Assembly (NCBI RefSeq): GCF_022370635.2
Contig: NZ_CP092362.2
Span: 3,038,001-3,102,000, forward strand
Direction: 5' to 3'
Origin: Mycolicibacterium crocinum
GTDB taxonomy: Bacteria; Actinomycetota; Actinomycetes; Mycobacteriales; Mycobacteriaceae
DNA: 64,000 nucleotides
The position numbers were made by a program, and so were the translations under genes. Below are positions 18,451-27,236 of this stretch, in pieces. Numbering within the stretch: position 1 is the first letter of the stretch; the number at the start of each line of letters is the position of its first letter. The notes under the pieces were generated by a model that was not told the DNA's origin, searched no databases, and saw only the letters and a list, made by a program, of their open reading frames with translations.

Positions 18451-19044
18451 GTGCGCCGATTGGCGGCGCCGAGAGAGGTGGCAGCAGCGATGCGGGTCAA
18501 GCCAGGAGACACCGTCGGGGCCGCCGAACTGCACACCATCAAAGGTGTCACGGTCACGTTGCCGGATCCGGAAAAGATTGTGCACCTTCAGTTTCGGCGG
18601 TTTGCGGGCTGCCCGATCTGCAACGTGCACCTGCAGTCGGTGGTCAAGCGCTACGACGAGATCGCGGCGAACGGCATCCGCGAGGTGGTGATGTTTCACT
18701 CCACGCCCGAAGAGTTGAAGACCTACGTCGATGACCTGCCGTTCGACCTTGTTCCCGATCCGGACCGGACGCTCTATCGACGATTCGGCGTGGAGACATC
18801 GGTCCGATCGGTGGCCGACCCGCGCTCGGTTGCACCGATCTTCAAGGGCCTGGTGGACCCGTCACTGGCAGGCAAATTGCGATTGAAGGCCGGGATGCAT
18901 AGAGCCAATGGGGGCCATCTCGGGCTGCCCGCCGACATCTTGATCGACACCGACGGCACAGTCATCGACGCCAAGTACGGCAAGCACGCCGGGGATCAAT
19001 GGTCCGTCGATGACCTGCTCCAACGCGCCAAGGTGCGGCGCTGA
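18451..19044 (+). CDS. Peroxiredoxin-like AhpC/TSA-family protein
   Basis: 197 residues, thioredoxin-like fold of the AhpC/TSA (PRXL2-like) type. The redox centre is FRRFAGCPICNVHLQ, a CxxC motif, after a VTLPDPEKIVHLQF strand; ADILIDTDGTVIDAKYG follows near the C-terminus. Probably a thiol peroxidase or redox protein. The GTG at 18451 has GGAG 5 nt upstream; an internal ATG at 18490 is an alternative start. It heads an operon with TetR (20 nt gap) and possibly dhmA. Confidence 0.75.
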   Translation: MRRLAAPREVAAAMRVKPGDTVGAAELHTIKGVTVTLPDPEKIVHLQFRRFAGCPICNVHLQSVVKRYDEIAANGIREVVMFHSTPEELKTYVDDLPFDLVPDPDRTLYRRFGVETSVRSVADPRSVAPIFKGLVDPSLAGKLRLKAGMHRANGGHLGLPADILIDTDGTVIDAKYGKHAGDQWSVDDLLQRAKVRR

Positions 19045-19064
19045 GCAGCCGACGAGCCCGGCCG

Positions 19065-19670
19065 GTGCCGCTGACCGCACGGGGCCGGCGGACGCGCGCC
19101 GCGATCGTGGACGCCGCGGCGGTGCTGATCTACGAACGCGGTGTCCGCGCGACCAGTCTCGATGATGTGCTCGCGGCGGCGGGATGCGGGAAGTCCCAGC
19201 TGTACCACTACTTCGAAGATAAGTCTGAGCTCGTCGGTTCCGTCATAGACCGGCAATTGGAGATCGTTCTCGCCGTCCAACCCGGGTTGATGCTGATCGA
19301 TTCGTGGGCGACGCTGGACGCTTGGCTGGCCGGAATCGTGCAGATGCATTCAGCCCCTGGCGGCCCGTTCGCTTGCCCGCTGGGCAAGCTCGCTGCCGAG
19401 CTGATGGACGACGAAACCTTTCGGCCGCGCCTCGACGCCGCGTTCGGCCGGTGGGTGGGGCTGCTTGCCGAGGGGCTGCGCACGATGCGGGAACGCGGCG
19501 ACCTCACCGCTGATGCCGAGCCGGATCGGTTGGCCGCCAACATCATTGCCTCGTTGCAGGGCGGCATGCTCGTCGGCCGAGTGCGTGCCGACATCATCCC
19601 GATGTGTGACGCGGTCGACGTGGCCCGCGCGCAGCTTCGGCAGTGGCGTCCGGTCGCGGCCGACCGATAA
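19065..19670 (+). CDS. TetR-family regulator
   Basis: 201 residues. N-terminal helix-turn-helix: RRTRAAIVDAAAVLIYERG, then TSLDDVLAAAGCGKSQLYHYF. The C-terminal ligand domain (about 65-201) resembles TetR_C regulators of stress or xenobiotic genes (CPLGKLAAELMDDETFRPRL). It lies 20 nt after the peroxiredoxin-like gene. The palindrome at 18408-18423 is its probable operator, which would make the operon autoregulated. Confidence 0.85.
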   Translation: MPLTARGRRTRAAIVDAAAVLIYERGVRATSLDDVLAAAGCGKSQLYHYFEDKSELVGSVIDRQLEIVLAVQPGLMLIDSWATLDAWLAGIVQMHSAPGGPFACPLGKLAAELMDDETFRPRLDAAFGRWVGLLAEGLRTMRERGDLTADAEPDRLAANIIASLQGGMLVGRVRADIIPMCDAVDVARAQLRQWRPVAADR

Positions 19671-19701
19671 CAACCACCCCGCTAGTGCAAAGGAGCACAC
19701 C

Positions 19702-20619
19702 ATGGATGTATTGCGGACCCCCGACGAGCGATTCGCCGACTTGCCCGACTTTCCCTTCGCTCCCCGCTATGTCGACGTCGACTCCGGAGACGGTGGCACG
19801 TTGCGAATGCATTACCTCGACGAAGGCCCGTCCGACGGTGAGGTGGTCCTGTTGTTGCACGGCGAGCCGTCGTGGAGCTACCTGTACCGGTGGATGATTC
19901 CGGTGCTCGTCGATGCCGGCCTGCGAGCGGTGGCGATCGACCTGGTCGGGTTCGGACGCAGCGACAAGCCCAGCAGCCGAGACGATTACACCTACCAGGC
20001 GCACGTTGATTGGACCTGGGCGGCGATCGAGGCGATCGGGCTTGCCGACGTGACGCTGGTATGTCAGGACTGGGGCGGCCTGATCGGGCTGCGTCTGGTT
20101 GGCGAGCATCCGGATCGGTTCGCCCGGGTGGTGGCTGCCAACACGATGCTGCCGACCGGAGATCACCACCCTGGTGAGGCATTCCTGGCGTGGCAGAAAT
20201 TCAGTCAGGAGGTACCGACGTTCCCCACCGGGCAGATCATCAACGGTGGGACCCTGTCTGCATTGTCGCCCGAGACGATCGCGGCCTACGACGCACCCTT
20301 CCCGGACGACAGCTACCAAGCCGGAGCCAGACAGTTTCCGATGCTCGTGCCGATCAGTCCCGATGACCCGGCGGCGCCGGCCAACCGCAGGGCTTGGGCG
20401 GCGCTGGGTCGCTTCGAGAGACCATTCCTGTCGGCGTTTTCCGACTCGGATCCGATCACCGGCGCGGCTGAGCCGGTACTGCGATCGCACGTTCCAGGCG
20501 CGCGTGGACAATCACACGTGACCATCGCCGGGGCCGGCCACTTCCTGCAAGAGGACAAAGGACGTGAACTGGCCGAGGCTGTCGTCACATTCGTGCGCGC
20601 CAACCCACGATCCGAATAG
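19702..20619 (+). CDS. dhmA: Haloalkane dehalogenase (DhmA/HLD-I type)
   Basis: 305 residues, alpha/beta-hydrolase. The oxyanion segment is LLLHGEPSWSYLYRWM (HGEPSW, with the halide-stabilising Trp). The nucleophile is Asp123 in VCQDWGGLIGLRL with the second halide Trp next to it. The catalytic His is His280 in GAGHFLQED and the acid is Asp248 or Asp250 in FSDSDPIT. It hydrolyses haloalkanes to alcohol and halide; the natural substrate is not known. The ATG has AAGGAG 7 nt upstream. M. tuberculosis has a relative, Rv2296. Confidence 0.9.
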   Translation: MDVLRTPDERFADLPDFPFAPRYVDVDSGDGGTLRMHYLDEGPSDGEVVLLLHGEPSWSYLYRWMIPVLVDAGLRAVAIDLVGFGRSDKPSSRDDYTYQAHVDWTWAAIEAIGLADVTLVCQDWGGLIGLRLVGEHPDRFARVVAANTMLPTGDHHPGEAFLAWQKFSQEVPTFPTGQIINGGTLSALSPETIAAYDAPFPDDSYQAGARQFPMLVPISPDDPAAPANRRAWAALGRFERPFLSAFSDSDPITGAAEPVLRSHVPGARGQSHVTIAGAGHFLQEDKGRELAEAVVTFVRANPRSE

Positions 20620-20632
20620 GGCACCCGAACCC

Positions 20633-20645
20633 TCGTACGGTACGA
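20633..20645 (+). promoter_or_regulatory. Palindrome TCGTAC-G-GTACGA at the cobN promoter
   Basis: A perfect 6+1+6 inverted repeat 8-20 nt before the cobN GTG. It includes TACGGT (20636-20641) and overlaps TACGAA (20641-20646), either of which could act as a -10. The regulator is unknown. Confidence 0.5.
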
Positions 20646-20652
20646 ATGGTGG

Positions 20653-23600
20653 GTGTCTACCACCGTGTTGTTGCTGTCGACGTCGGACACCGACCTGATC
20701 ACCGCCCGTGCCAGCGGCGCGGACTATCGGTGGGCCAACCCGGCCCGGCTGATCGACGGTGAGCTGGCCGAGCTGCTCGAGGGCGCGGATCTGGTGGTGG
20801 TGCGGATCCTCGGCGGCTACCGGGCCTGGCAGGACGGTATCGACGCGGTGGTGGCCAGCGGGCGCCCGACCATCGTGGTCAGCGGCGAGCAGGCCCCCGA
20901 TGCCGATCTGATGGAACGCTCCACGGTGCCCGCCGGCATCGCCGTGCAGACGCACATCTATCTGGCCCAGGGCGGGACAGAAAATCTGCGGAACCTACAT
21001 TCATTCCTGTCCGACACCCTGCTGATGACCGGCTTCGGCTTCAACCCGCCGTCGGCCACCCCGGCCTGGGGTGTGCTGGAGCGGACGAGTGCGGCGTCCG
21101 ACGGGCCGACGGTCGCAGTGCTGTACTACCGGGCGCAGCAGCTGGCGGGCAACACCGCCTACATCGAGGCGCTGTCGACCGCGATCGAAGAGGCCGGCGG
21201 GCGGGCGCTTCCGGTGTACTGCACGTCCTTGCGCACGCCCGAACCCGAACTGCTGGAGTTGCTCGGCACCGCCGATGCCATGGTCGTCACCGTGCTGGCG
21301 GCCGGCGGGGCTCGTCCGGCCACCGCGGGCGCCGGCCACGACGACGACAACTGGAACGTCAAACACCTTGCCGCGCTTGATGTCCCGATCCTGCAGGGGT
21401 TGTGCCTGACGAGCTCGCGGGCGACCTGGGCCGACAACGACGACGGCCTGAGTCCGCTGGATGTCGCCACGCAGGTGGCGGTGCCCGAATTCGACGGCCG
21501 GATCATCACGGTTCCGTTCTCGTTCAAGGAGATCGACTCCGACGGCCTCATCTCCTATGTGCCCGATCCCGAGCGGTGCGCTCGGGTGGCCGGCCTGGCC
21601 GTCAAGTACGCCACCCTGCGCCGCGTCGCACCTGCCGACAAGCGGCTGGCTCTGGTGTTTTCGGCCTACCCGACCAAGCACTCCCGGATCGGCAACGCCG
21701 TCGGCCTCGACACCCCGGCCAGTGCCGTCGCGCTGCTGCATGCATTGCGCGACGCCGGTTACCGCATCGGCGATATCCCCGGCGTCGATGCGTCCGACGG
21801 TGACGCGTTGATGCATGCGCTCATCGAACGCGGCGGGCAGGACCCCGACTGGGTGACCGACGGCCAGTTGGCGGGCAACCCGATTCGTATCCCGGCCGCG
21901 CAGTACCGGGAGTGGTTCGCCGCGTTGCCGGACGAACTGACCGAAGCGATGGTCGCCCACTGGGGCCCGCCGCCCGGTGAGCTGTTTGTCGACCGCAGCC
22001 AGAATCCCGACGGCGAGATCGTCGTCGCTGCAATTCAATCCGGCAACATCGTGATCCTGGTCCAGCCGCCGCGCGGATTCGGGGAGAACCCGGTCGCGAT
22101 CTATCACGACCCCGATCTGCCGCCGAGCCACCACTACCTGGCCACCTACCTGTGGCTGCGACACGGTTTCGGCGCGCATGCCGCCGTCCACCTCGGTAAG
22201 CACGGCAACCTGGAATGGTTGCCCGGCAAGACCGTTGGGATGTCGGCGGCCTGCGGAACCGATGCCGCCCTCGGCGATCTGCCGCTGATCTACCCGTTCC
22301 TCGTCAATGACCCGGGGGAGGGCACCCAGGCCAAACGCCGGGCGCATGCCACCCTGGTCGATCACCTCATCCCGCCGATGGCGCGCGCGGAGAGCTACGG
22401 CGACATCGCCCGGCTGGAGCAACTGCTCGACGAGCACGCCAACATCGCGGCGCTCGACCCGGGCAAGCTGCCCGCGATCCGCCAGCAGATCTGGACGCTG
22501 ATGCGTGCGGCCAAGATGGACCATGATCTGGGCCTGGCCGAACGGCCCGAGGACGACTCGTTCGACGACATGCTGCTGCACGTTGACGGCTGGCTCTGCG
22601 AGATCAAAGACGTCCAGATCCGCGACGGTCTGCACATCCTCGGTGCCGCGCCGGCGGGTGAGGCCGAACTCGACCTGGTGCTGGCGATCCTGCGGGCCCG
22701 GCAGCTGTTCGGCGGCGAGCAGCATCTGCCGGGTCTGCGTCAGGCGCTCGGTCTGGCCGAAGACGGCAGCGCCGACCGGGTGGACGTCGACGCGGCCGAA
22801 CAGCGGGCCCGCGCGCTGCTGGCCGGTCTGCAGGCCACCGGCTGGGACGCCGGCCGCGTCGGGGAACTGACCGACGACGACGGTGTCGCGGCGATCCTGC
22901 GGTTCGCGGCCACCGAAGTGGTGCCGCGGTTGGCCGGCACCGCCGCCGAGATCGAGCAGGTGCTGCGCGCCCTTGACGGCCGCTTCATCCCGGCCGGACC
23001 GTCGGGCTCGCCGCTGCGCGGTCTGGTCAACGTGCTGCCCACCGGCCGCAACTTCTACTCCGTCGACCCCAAGGCCGTCCCGTCTCGACTTGCCTGGGAA
23101 ACCGGTGTGGCGATGGCCGATTCGCTGCTCGAGCGCTACCGCACCGATCACGGCGACTGGCCGCGATCGGTCGGTCTTTCGGTGTGGGGCACCTCGGCGA
23201 TGCGCACCTCGGGCGACGACATCGCCGAAGTCCTTGCGCTGCTGGGTGTCCGGCCGGTGTGGGACGACGCGTCCCGGCGCGTCGTCGACCTGGAGGCCAT
23301 CACGCTCGCCGAGCTGGGACGGCCCCGGATCGACGTGACCGTGCGCATCTCGGGATTCTTCCGCGATGCCTTCCCGCATGTCGTCACCATGCTCGACGAC
23401 GCCGTGCGCCTGGTCGCCGGCCTCGACGAACCGGCCGAACAGAACTACGTCCGCGCCCACGCCCAGGTCGATCTGGCCGAGCATGGTGACGAAAGACGCG
23501 CTACCACACGGATTTTCGGCTCCAAGCCGGGCACCTACGGCGCCGGACTGTTGCAGCTGATCGACAGCCGCAACTGGCGCGACGACGCCGACCTGGCCGA

Positions 23601-24225
23601 GGTGTACACCGCCTGGGGCGGATTCGCCTACGGCCGCGAACTCGACGGCAGGCCTGCCGCCGACGACATGTCCACCCAGTACCGCCGAATCGTGGTGGCC
23701 GCCAAGAACACCGACTCCCGCGAGCACGACATCGCCGACTCCGACGACTACTTCCAGTACCACGGCGGCATGGTCGCGACCGTGCGGGCGCTGACCGGGA
23801 AGGCGCCGGCCGCCTACATCGGCGACAACACCCGCCCCGATGCGGTGCGTACCCGCACGCTGTCCGAGGAGACCACCCGCGTCTTCCGCGCGCGGGTGGT
23901 CAACCCTCGCTGGATGGCCGCGATGCGCAAGCACGGTTACAAGGGCGCCTTCGAAATGGCCGCGACGGTGGACTATTTATTCGGCTACGACGCCACCGCG
24001 GGGGTGATGGCGGACTGGATGTACGAACAGCTCACCGAGTCCTACGTGCTGGACCCGGAGAACCGCAAGTTCATGAACGAGTCCAATCCGTGGGCGCTGC
24101 ACGGGATGTCCGAACGGCTGCTCGAGGCGGTCGGGCGCGGCATGTGGGAGAACCCGGATCCGGAAACCCTGAACAATGTGCGACAGGTTCTCTTGGAGAC
24201 TGAGGGCGACCTCGAGGCGCGCTAA
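20653..24225 (+). CDS. cobN: Aerobic cobaltochelatase large subunit CobN
   Basis: 1190 residues. ATP-dependent insertion of Co2+ into hydrogenobyrinic acid a,c-diamide, acting with CobS/CobT subunits that are not in this window. Conserved blocks run throughout: VVRILGGYRAWQ, VFSAYPTKHSRIGNAVGLD, VHLGKHGNLEWLPGK, NFYSVDPKAVPSRLAW, SKPGTYGAGLLQLI and the C-terminal MNESNPWALHGM. Length and text match Rv2062c. The GTG at 20653 gives the conserved N-terminus (TTVLLLSTSDTDL). No cobalamin riboswitch fits in the 33-nt upstream gap. Confidence 0.96.
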   Translation: MSTTVLLLSTSDTDLITARASGADYRWANPARLIDGELAELLEGADLVVVRILGGYRAWQDGIDAVVASGRPTIVVSGEQAPDADLMERSTVPAGIAVQTHIYLAQGGTENLRNLHSFLSDTLLMTGFGFNPPSATPAWGVLERTSAASDGPTVAVLYYRAQQLAGNTAYIEALSTAIEEAGGRALPVYCTSLRTPEPELLELLGTADAMVVTVLAAGGARPATAGAGHDDDNWNVKHLAALDVPILQGLCLTSSRATWADNDDGLSPLDVATQVAVPEFDGRIITVPFSFKEIDSDGLISYVPDPERCARVAGLAVKYATLRRVAPADKRLALVFSAYPTKHSRIGNAVGLDTPASAVALLHALRDAGYRIGDIPGVDASDGDALMHALIERGGQDPDWVTDGQLAGNPIRIPAAQYREWFAALPDELTEAMVAHWGPPPGELFVDRSQNPDGEIVVAAIQSGNIVILVQPPRGFGENPVAIYHDPDLPPSHHYLATYLWLRHGFGAHAAVHLGKHGNLEWLPGKTVGMSAACGTDAALGDLPLIYPFLVNDPGEGTQAKRRAHATLVDHLIPPMARAESYGDIARLEQLLDEHANIAALDPGKLPAIRQQIWTLMRAAKMDHDLGLAERPEDDSFDDMLLHVDGWLCEIKDVQIRDGLHILGAAPAGEAELDLVLAILRARQLFGGEQHLPGLRQALGLAEDGSADRVDVDAAEQRARALLAGLQATGWDAGRVGELTDDDGVAAILRFAATEVVPRLAGTAAEIEQVLRALDGRFIPAGPSGSPLRGLVNVLPTGRNFYSVDPKAVPSRLAWETGVAMADSLLERYRTDHGDWPRSVGLSVWGTSAMRTSGDDIAEVLALLGVRPVWDDASRRVVDLEAITLAELGRPRIDVTVRISGFFRDAFPHVVTMLDDAVRLVAGLDEPAEQNYVRAHAQVDLAEHGDERRATTRIFGSKPGTYGAGLLQLIDSRNWRDDADLAEVYTAWGGFAYGRELDGRPAADDMSTQYRRIVVAAKNTDSREHDIADSDDYFQYHGGMVATVRALTGKAPAAYIGDNTRPDAVRTRTLSEETTRVFRARVVNPRWMAAMRKHGYKGAFEMAATVDYLFGYDATAGVMADWMYEQLTESYVLDPENRKFMNESNPWALHGMSERLLEAVGRGMWENPDPETLNNVRQVLLETEGDLEAR

Positions 24226-24228
24226 GTT
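24223..24228 (+). promoter_or_regulatory. -10 element (TAAGTT) made from the cobN stop codon
   Basis: TAAGTT begins with the cobN TAA and ends 6 nt before the ATG of the next gene. This implies a separate leaderless transcript starting inside the junction. Confidence 0.55.
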
Positions 24229-24234
24229 GATGCG

Positions 24235-24633
24235 ATGGCTCCCAGCTTCGCCGACGTGATCAAGGCCGAGTACGTGTCGCTGACGACGTTCACCAAGGAC
24301 GGCAGGCCCAAGCCGACGCCGATCTGGATCGCCCCGGACGGCGACCGCGCGTTGGTGATCACGGGTAAGGACTCGTGGAAGGTCAAGCGCATCCGCAACA
24401 CCCCGCGGGTGACCGTGGCGGTGTGCGACCGCGGTGGCAAGGTCAAGGGTGAACCGGTGGACGCCGTCGCGACGATCCTCGACGACGCCCAGCAGATCGA
24501 GCGGGTCTACACCGCGATCGGCAAGCGCTACGGGCTGCTTGGCAAGGTCTTCAACTTCTTCTCCAAGCTGCGCGGTGGAAGCACCCGCAACGTGGGTCTG
24601 GAACTTCGGGCAGCCGACGCTTCAAAAAACTAG
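24235..24633 (+). CDS. F420-dependent PPOX-class oxidoreductase, copy 1 (Rv2061c-like)
   Basis: 132 residues, split beta-barrel fold. The block TTFTKDGRPKPTPIWIAPDG near residues 15-35 and DSWKVKRIRNTPRVTVAVC are typical of Rv2061c and other F420- or flavin-binding PPOX enzymes. Reductant and substrate are inferred to be F420H2 and an unknown small molecule. Same position after cobN as in M. tuberculosis. A near-duplicate follows immediately. Confidence 0.85.
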   Translation: MAPSFADVIKAEYVSLTTFTKDGRPKPTPIWIAPDGDRALVITGKDSWKVKRIRNTPRVTVAVCDRGGKVKGEPVDAVATILDDAQQIERVYTAIGKRYGLLGKVFNFFSKLRGGSTRNVGLELRAADASKN

Positions 24634-24652
24634 CCAACGGGAACAGGGACGC

Positions 24653-25051
24653 ATGGCCAATTCGGTGGCGCAGCCCACCTTCCACGACGTCGCCCAGGCG
24701 AAGTACCTGCTTCTCACCACATTCACCAAGGACGGCACTCCCAAGCCGACGGCGATCTGGGGTGTCCCCGACGGCGACCGGCTGCTGGTGATCACCGACC
24801 GGGACTCGTGGAAGGTCAAGCGGATCCGCAACACGCCGCGCGTGACCATCGCCGAGTCTCATTCGCTCGGAAAGCCGAAAGGTCCGGCGGTCGAGGCGAC
24901 CGCCCGGGTGCTGCCGGACTCCGAGACCCGCGGCGTCTACAACAAGGTGTTGCGCCGCTACTGGCAGCACTCCTGGTGGTTCTATCTGCACAGCCTGGTC
25001 CGCGGCGGCATCGACAAGGTGCACGTCGCTCTCGAGATCACACCGCACTAG
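24653..25051 (+). CDS. F420-dependent PPOX-class oxidoreductase, copy 2
   Basis: 132 residues, a tandem paralogue of the preceding gene. Both share LTTFTKDG-PKPT-IW, PDGDR-LVIT and DSWKVKRIRNTPRVT almost exactly. The C-terminal halves differ (here RRYWQHSWWFYLHSLVRGG, more aromatic and probably shaping a different pocket). The ATG at 24653 has a GGAACAGGGA-type weak ribosome site. The gap to copy 1 is 19 nt, so the two are co-transcribed. A duplication with divergence of the substrate end is the simplest reading. Confidence 0.83.
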   Translation: MANSVAQPTFHDVAQAKYLLLTTFTKDGTPKPTAIWGVPDGDRLLVITDRDSWKVKRIRNTPRVTIAESHSLGKPKGPAVEATARVLPDSETRGVYNKVLRRYWQHSWWFYLHSLVRGGIDKVHVALEITPH

Positions 25052-25089
25052 AACTCACAGCGTCTTTTCAGGTCTTGTCGGCCCTACCC

Positions 25090-25115
25090 GGAACCAGGCC
25101 GGTTCGCGGCTCGTT
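25090..25115 (+). promoter_or_regulatory. ECF-sigma (SigE/SigH-type) promoter of fxsA
   Basis: GGAAC at 25090-25094, 17-nt spacer, CGTT at 25112-25115; the ATG follows 8 nt later. This matches the GGAAY-N16-20-CGTT pattern of mycobacterial SigE/SigH promoters. The same elements with the same 17-nt spacer lie in front of rbpA. Confidence 0.7.
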
Positions 25116-25123
25116 GCCACTAC

Positions 25124-25600
25124 ATGGTGATGCGGACGTTTTTGCTCTACGCCGTGGTCGAGGTCGCGGTCTTGGCCGCCCTGACCTGGTCGGTCGGCAT
25201 CGGCTGGACCCTGCTGATCCTGCTGGCCAGCTCGGTGATCGGTGTCGCGCTGGCCGGTTCGCAGCTCAAGAAGCAGATCCTCAAGCTGCAGCGCACCCGG
25301 ACCGACCCGCAGGGCGCGGTCGCCGACAGCATGCTCGTCGCCCTCGGCACGGTCCTGATGTTCATCCCCGGCATCGTCAGCACCGCGATCGGCGCGCTGA
25401 TGCTGCTGCCCCCGACCCGCAGCGTGGTCCGTCCGCTGGCCGGCATGGTTCTCACCCGAGGCATCGCCCGCCGGGTCACCGTCATCAACCTGACCGCTCC
25501 CGCCGGTTACCCCGGTCGCGGCGATTACATCGACGGCGAGGTCGTCGAGGACCAGGTTCAGGGACCCGTCCACGACGCCAACATCGTCCGCCGGTACTGA
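25124..25600 (+). CDS. fxsA: FxsA-family membrane protein
   Basis: 158 residues, four hydrophobic segments (about 3-20, 25-45, 70-92 and 95-105). Family text: FLLYAVVEVAVLAALTWSVG, then VADSMLVALGTVLMFIPGIVS, and LLPPTRSVVRP. FxsA is a cytoplasmic-membrane protein first known for overcoming phage F exclusion in E. coli; its normal role is unclear. The ATG at 25124 fits the ECF-type promoter just upstream. It leads the unit that continues with the amidohydrolase, lnt and ppm1. Corresponds to Rv2053c. Confidence 0.85.
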   Translation: MVMRTFLLYAVVEVAVLAALTWSVGIGWTLLILLASSVIGVALAGSQLKKQILKLQRTRTDPQGAVADSMLVALGTVLMFIPGIVSTAIGALMLLPPTRSVVRPLAGMVLTRGIARRVTVINLTAPAGYPGRGDYIDGEVVEDQVQGPVHDANIVRRY

Positions 25601-25643
25601 CCCTCTTCGGCTCTCTCGCCCCGGCGGGGGAGACTGACTCACC

Positions 25644-27236
25644 GTGACCACACTGCTGCTGGGCGGCCGCATTCACAGCCCGTCGCACCCGGATGCGACC
25701 GCGATGGCGGTCCGCGACGGCGTCGTCGCCTGGTTGGGCAGCGACGAGGTCGGCCGGTCGCAGTTCGGCGAGGCGCAGGTCGTCGACCTCGACGGCGCCT
25801 TCGTGGCACCCGCGTTCGTCGACAGTCACATCCATCTGACCTCCACCGGGCTCCTGATGACCGGCCTGGACCTGACCGGTGCGACCTCCAGGCAGCACTG
25901 CCTGAACCTGGTTGCCGAACACACCGCGGCGCATCCCGGCCAGCCGATCTGGGCGCACGGCTGGGACGACTCCGGCTGGGCCCGCGACGAGGCGCCCAGC
26001 ACGGCAGAACTCGACGCCGTCGTCGGCCCGGTGCCCGCCTACCTGGCCCGCGTCGACGTCCACTCCGCTGTCGCATCGACGGGCCTGCGTGACCTGGTTC
26101 CCGGGCTTCCTGCCGTCGCCGGCTACCACCTGCAGCGACCGCTGTCGGCCGACGCCCACCACCTGGTCCGCGGCGAGGCGCGCCGCCTGTTGACCGCCCG
26201 GCAGCGTTCCGACGCCCGACTCGCCGCCCTGGATGCGGTCGCGGCGGCGGGCATCGTCGCCGTCCACGAATGCGCCGGGCCGCAGATCGGTGGACCCGAC
26301 GACTGGCAGGAGCTGCGGGCCACCGATCACGGCGTCGAGGTCGTCGGCTACTGGGGTGAAGCGGTGTCCAGCGCCGCGCAGGCCAGAGCGCTCATCGACG
26401 CGACTGGCGCCAGCGGGCTGGCCGGTGACCTGTTCGTCGACGGCGCAATGGGTTCACACACCGCGTGGCTGTGCCAGCCGTACGCCGACGCCCCCGACTG
26501 CACCGGCAACTGCTACCTGGACGCCGACGCGATCGCCGATCACCTGTTCGCCTGCACCGATGCGGGCGTGACGGCGGGCTTCCACGTGATCGGCGACGCG
26601 GCGGTGACGGCCGTCGTCGAAGCCGTGGCCCGGCTGGTCGAACGGTTCGGGGCACCCGCGGTCGCCCGCTGCGGCCATCGGTTGGAGCATCTCGAGATGG
26701 TGAGCGCCGAACAGGCCGCCACGCTCGGCCAGGCAGGAGTGGCCGCCAGCATGCAGCCCAATTTCGACGCGCTGTGGGGCGGTCGCGACGGCATGTACGC
26801 CCGCCGACTCGGTCTTGATCGAGCCGCTTCGCTGAACCCGTTCTCGCTATTAGCATCGGCAGGCGTGCCCTTGGCGTTCGGCTCAGATGCCCCGGTGACC
26901 AGCATCGATCCCTGGGCGACAGTACGCGCAGCCAGCCACCACCAGACCGAGGGCAGCGCGATCTCGGTGCGGGCGGCGTTCGCCGCCGCGACCCGGGGTG
27001 CCTGGCGGGCCGGCGGTGTGCGCGACGGCATCAGCGGCACCCTGGTGCCGGGCGCGCCGGCGTCGTACACGGTGTGGGAGGCGGGCCAGCTGGATGTGGC
27101 CGCCCCGGCCGACAGCGTCCAGCGCTGGTCCACCGATCCGCGGTCGCGGGTGCCGGCGCTGCCGCGATTGGCGCCTGGCGATCCGTTGCCGCGCTGCCGT
27201 CAGACCGTGCACCGGGGTGTCGTACTTCATGGGTAG
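25644..27236 (+). CDS. Amidohydrolase of the YtcJ/amidohydrolase-3 type
   Basis: 530 residues, TIM-barrel metal hydrolase. The HxH ligands are in [12 protein letters not shown]; further ligand-type residues lie in [14 protein letters not shown] and GHRLEHLEM, and the metal Asp in [14 protein letters not shown]. The final 60 residues return to the small beta-sandwich ([16 protein letters not shown]). Substrate unknown; relatives act on N-formyl or cyclic amides. Cytoplasmic. It lies 43 nt after fxsA, and its last 8 nt overlap lnt. The start is GTG at 25644. Confidence 0.83.
   Translation: MTTLLLGGRIHSPSHPDATAMAVRDGVVAWLGSDEVGRSQFGEAQVVDLDGAFVAPAFVDSHIHLTSTGLLMTGLDLTGATSRQHCLNLVAEHTAAHPGQPIWAHGWDDSGWARDEAPSTAELDAVVGPVPAYLARVDVHSAVASTGLRDLVPGLPAVAGYHLQRPLSADAHHLVRGEARRLLTARQRSDARLAALDAVAAAGIVAVHECAGPQIGGPDDWQELRATDHGVEVVGYWGEAVSSAAQARALIDATGASGLAGDLFVDGAMGSHTAWLCQPYADAPDCTGNCYLDADAIADHLFACTDAGVTAGFHVIGDAAVTAVVEAVARLVERFGAPAVARCGHRLEHLEMVSAEQAATLGQAGVAASMQPNFDALWGGRDGMYARRLGLDRAASLNPFSLLASAGVPLAFGSDAPVTSIDPWATVRAASHHQTEGSAISVRAAFAAATRGAWRAGGVRDGISGTLVPGAPASYTVWEAGQLDVAAPADSVQRWSTDPRSRVPALPRLAPGDPLPRCRQTVHRGVVLHG

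Noticed and set aside
20620..20652. Cobalamin riboswitch before cobN
   Set aside because: Only 33 nt separate dhmA from cobN, too short for the aptamer; cobG likewise has just 30 nt.
21001..23934. 977-codon open frame on the minus strand inside cobN
   Set aside because: It is the antisense shadow of a GC-rich gene. The translation is low in hydrophobic-core text and rich in His/Gly/Arg/Val/Gln, and cobN is certain.
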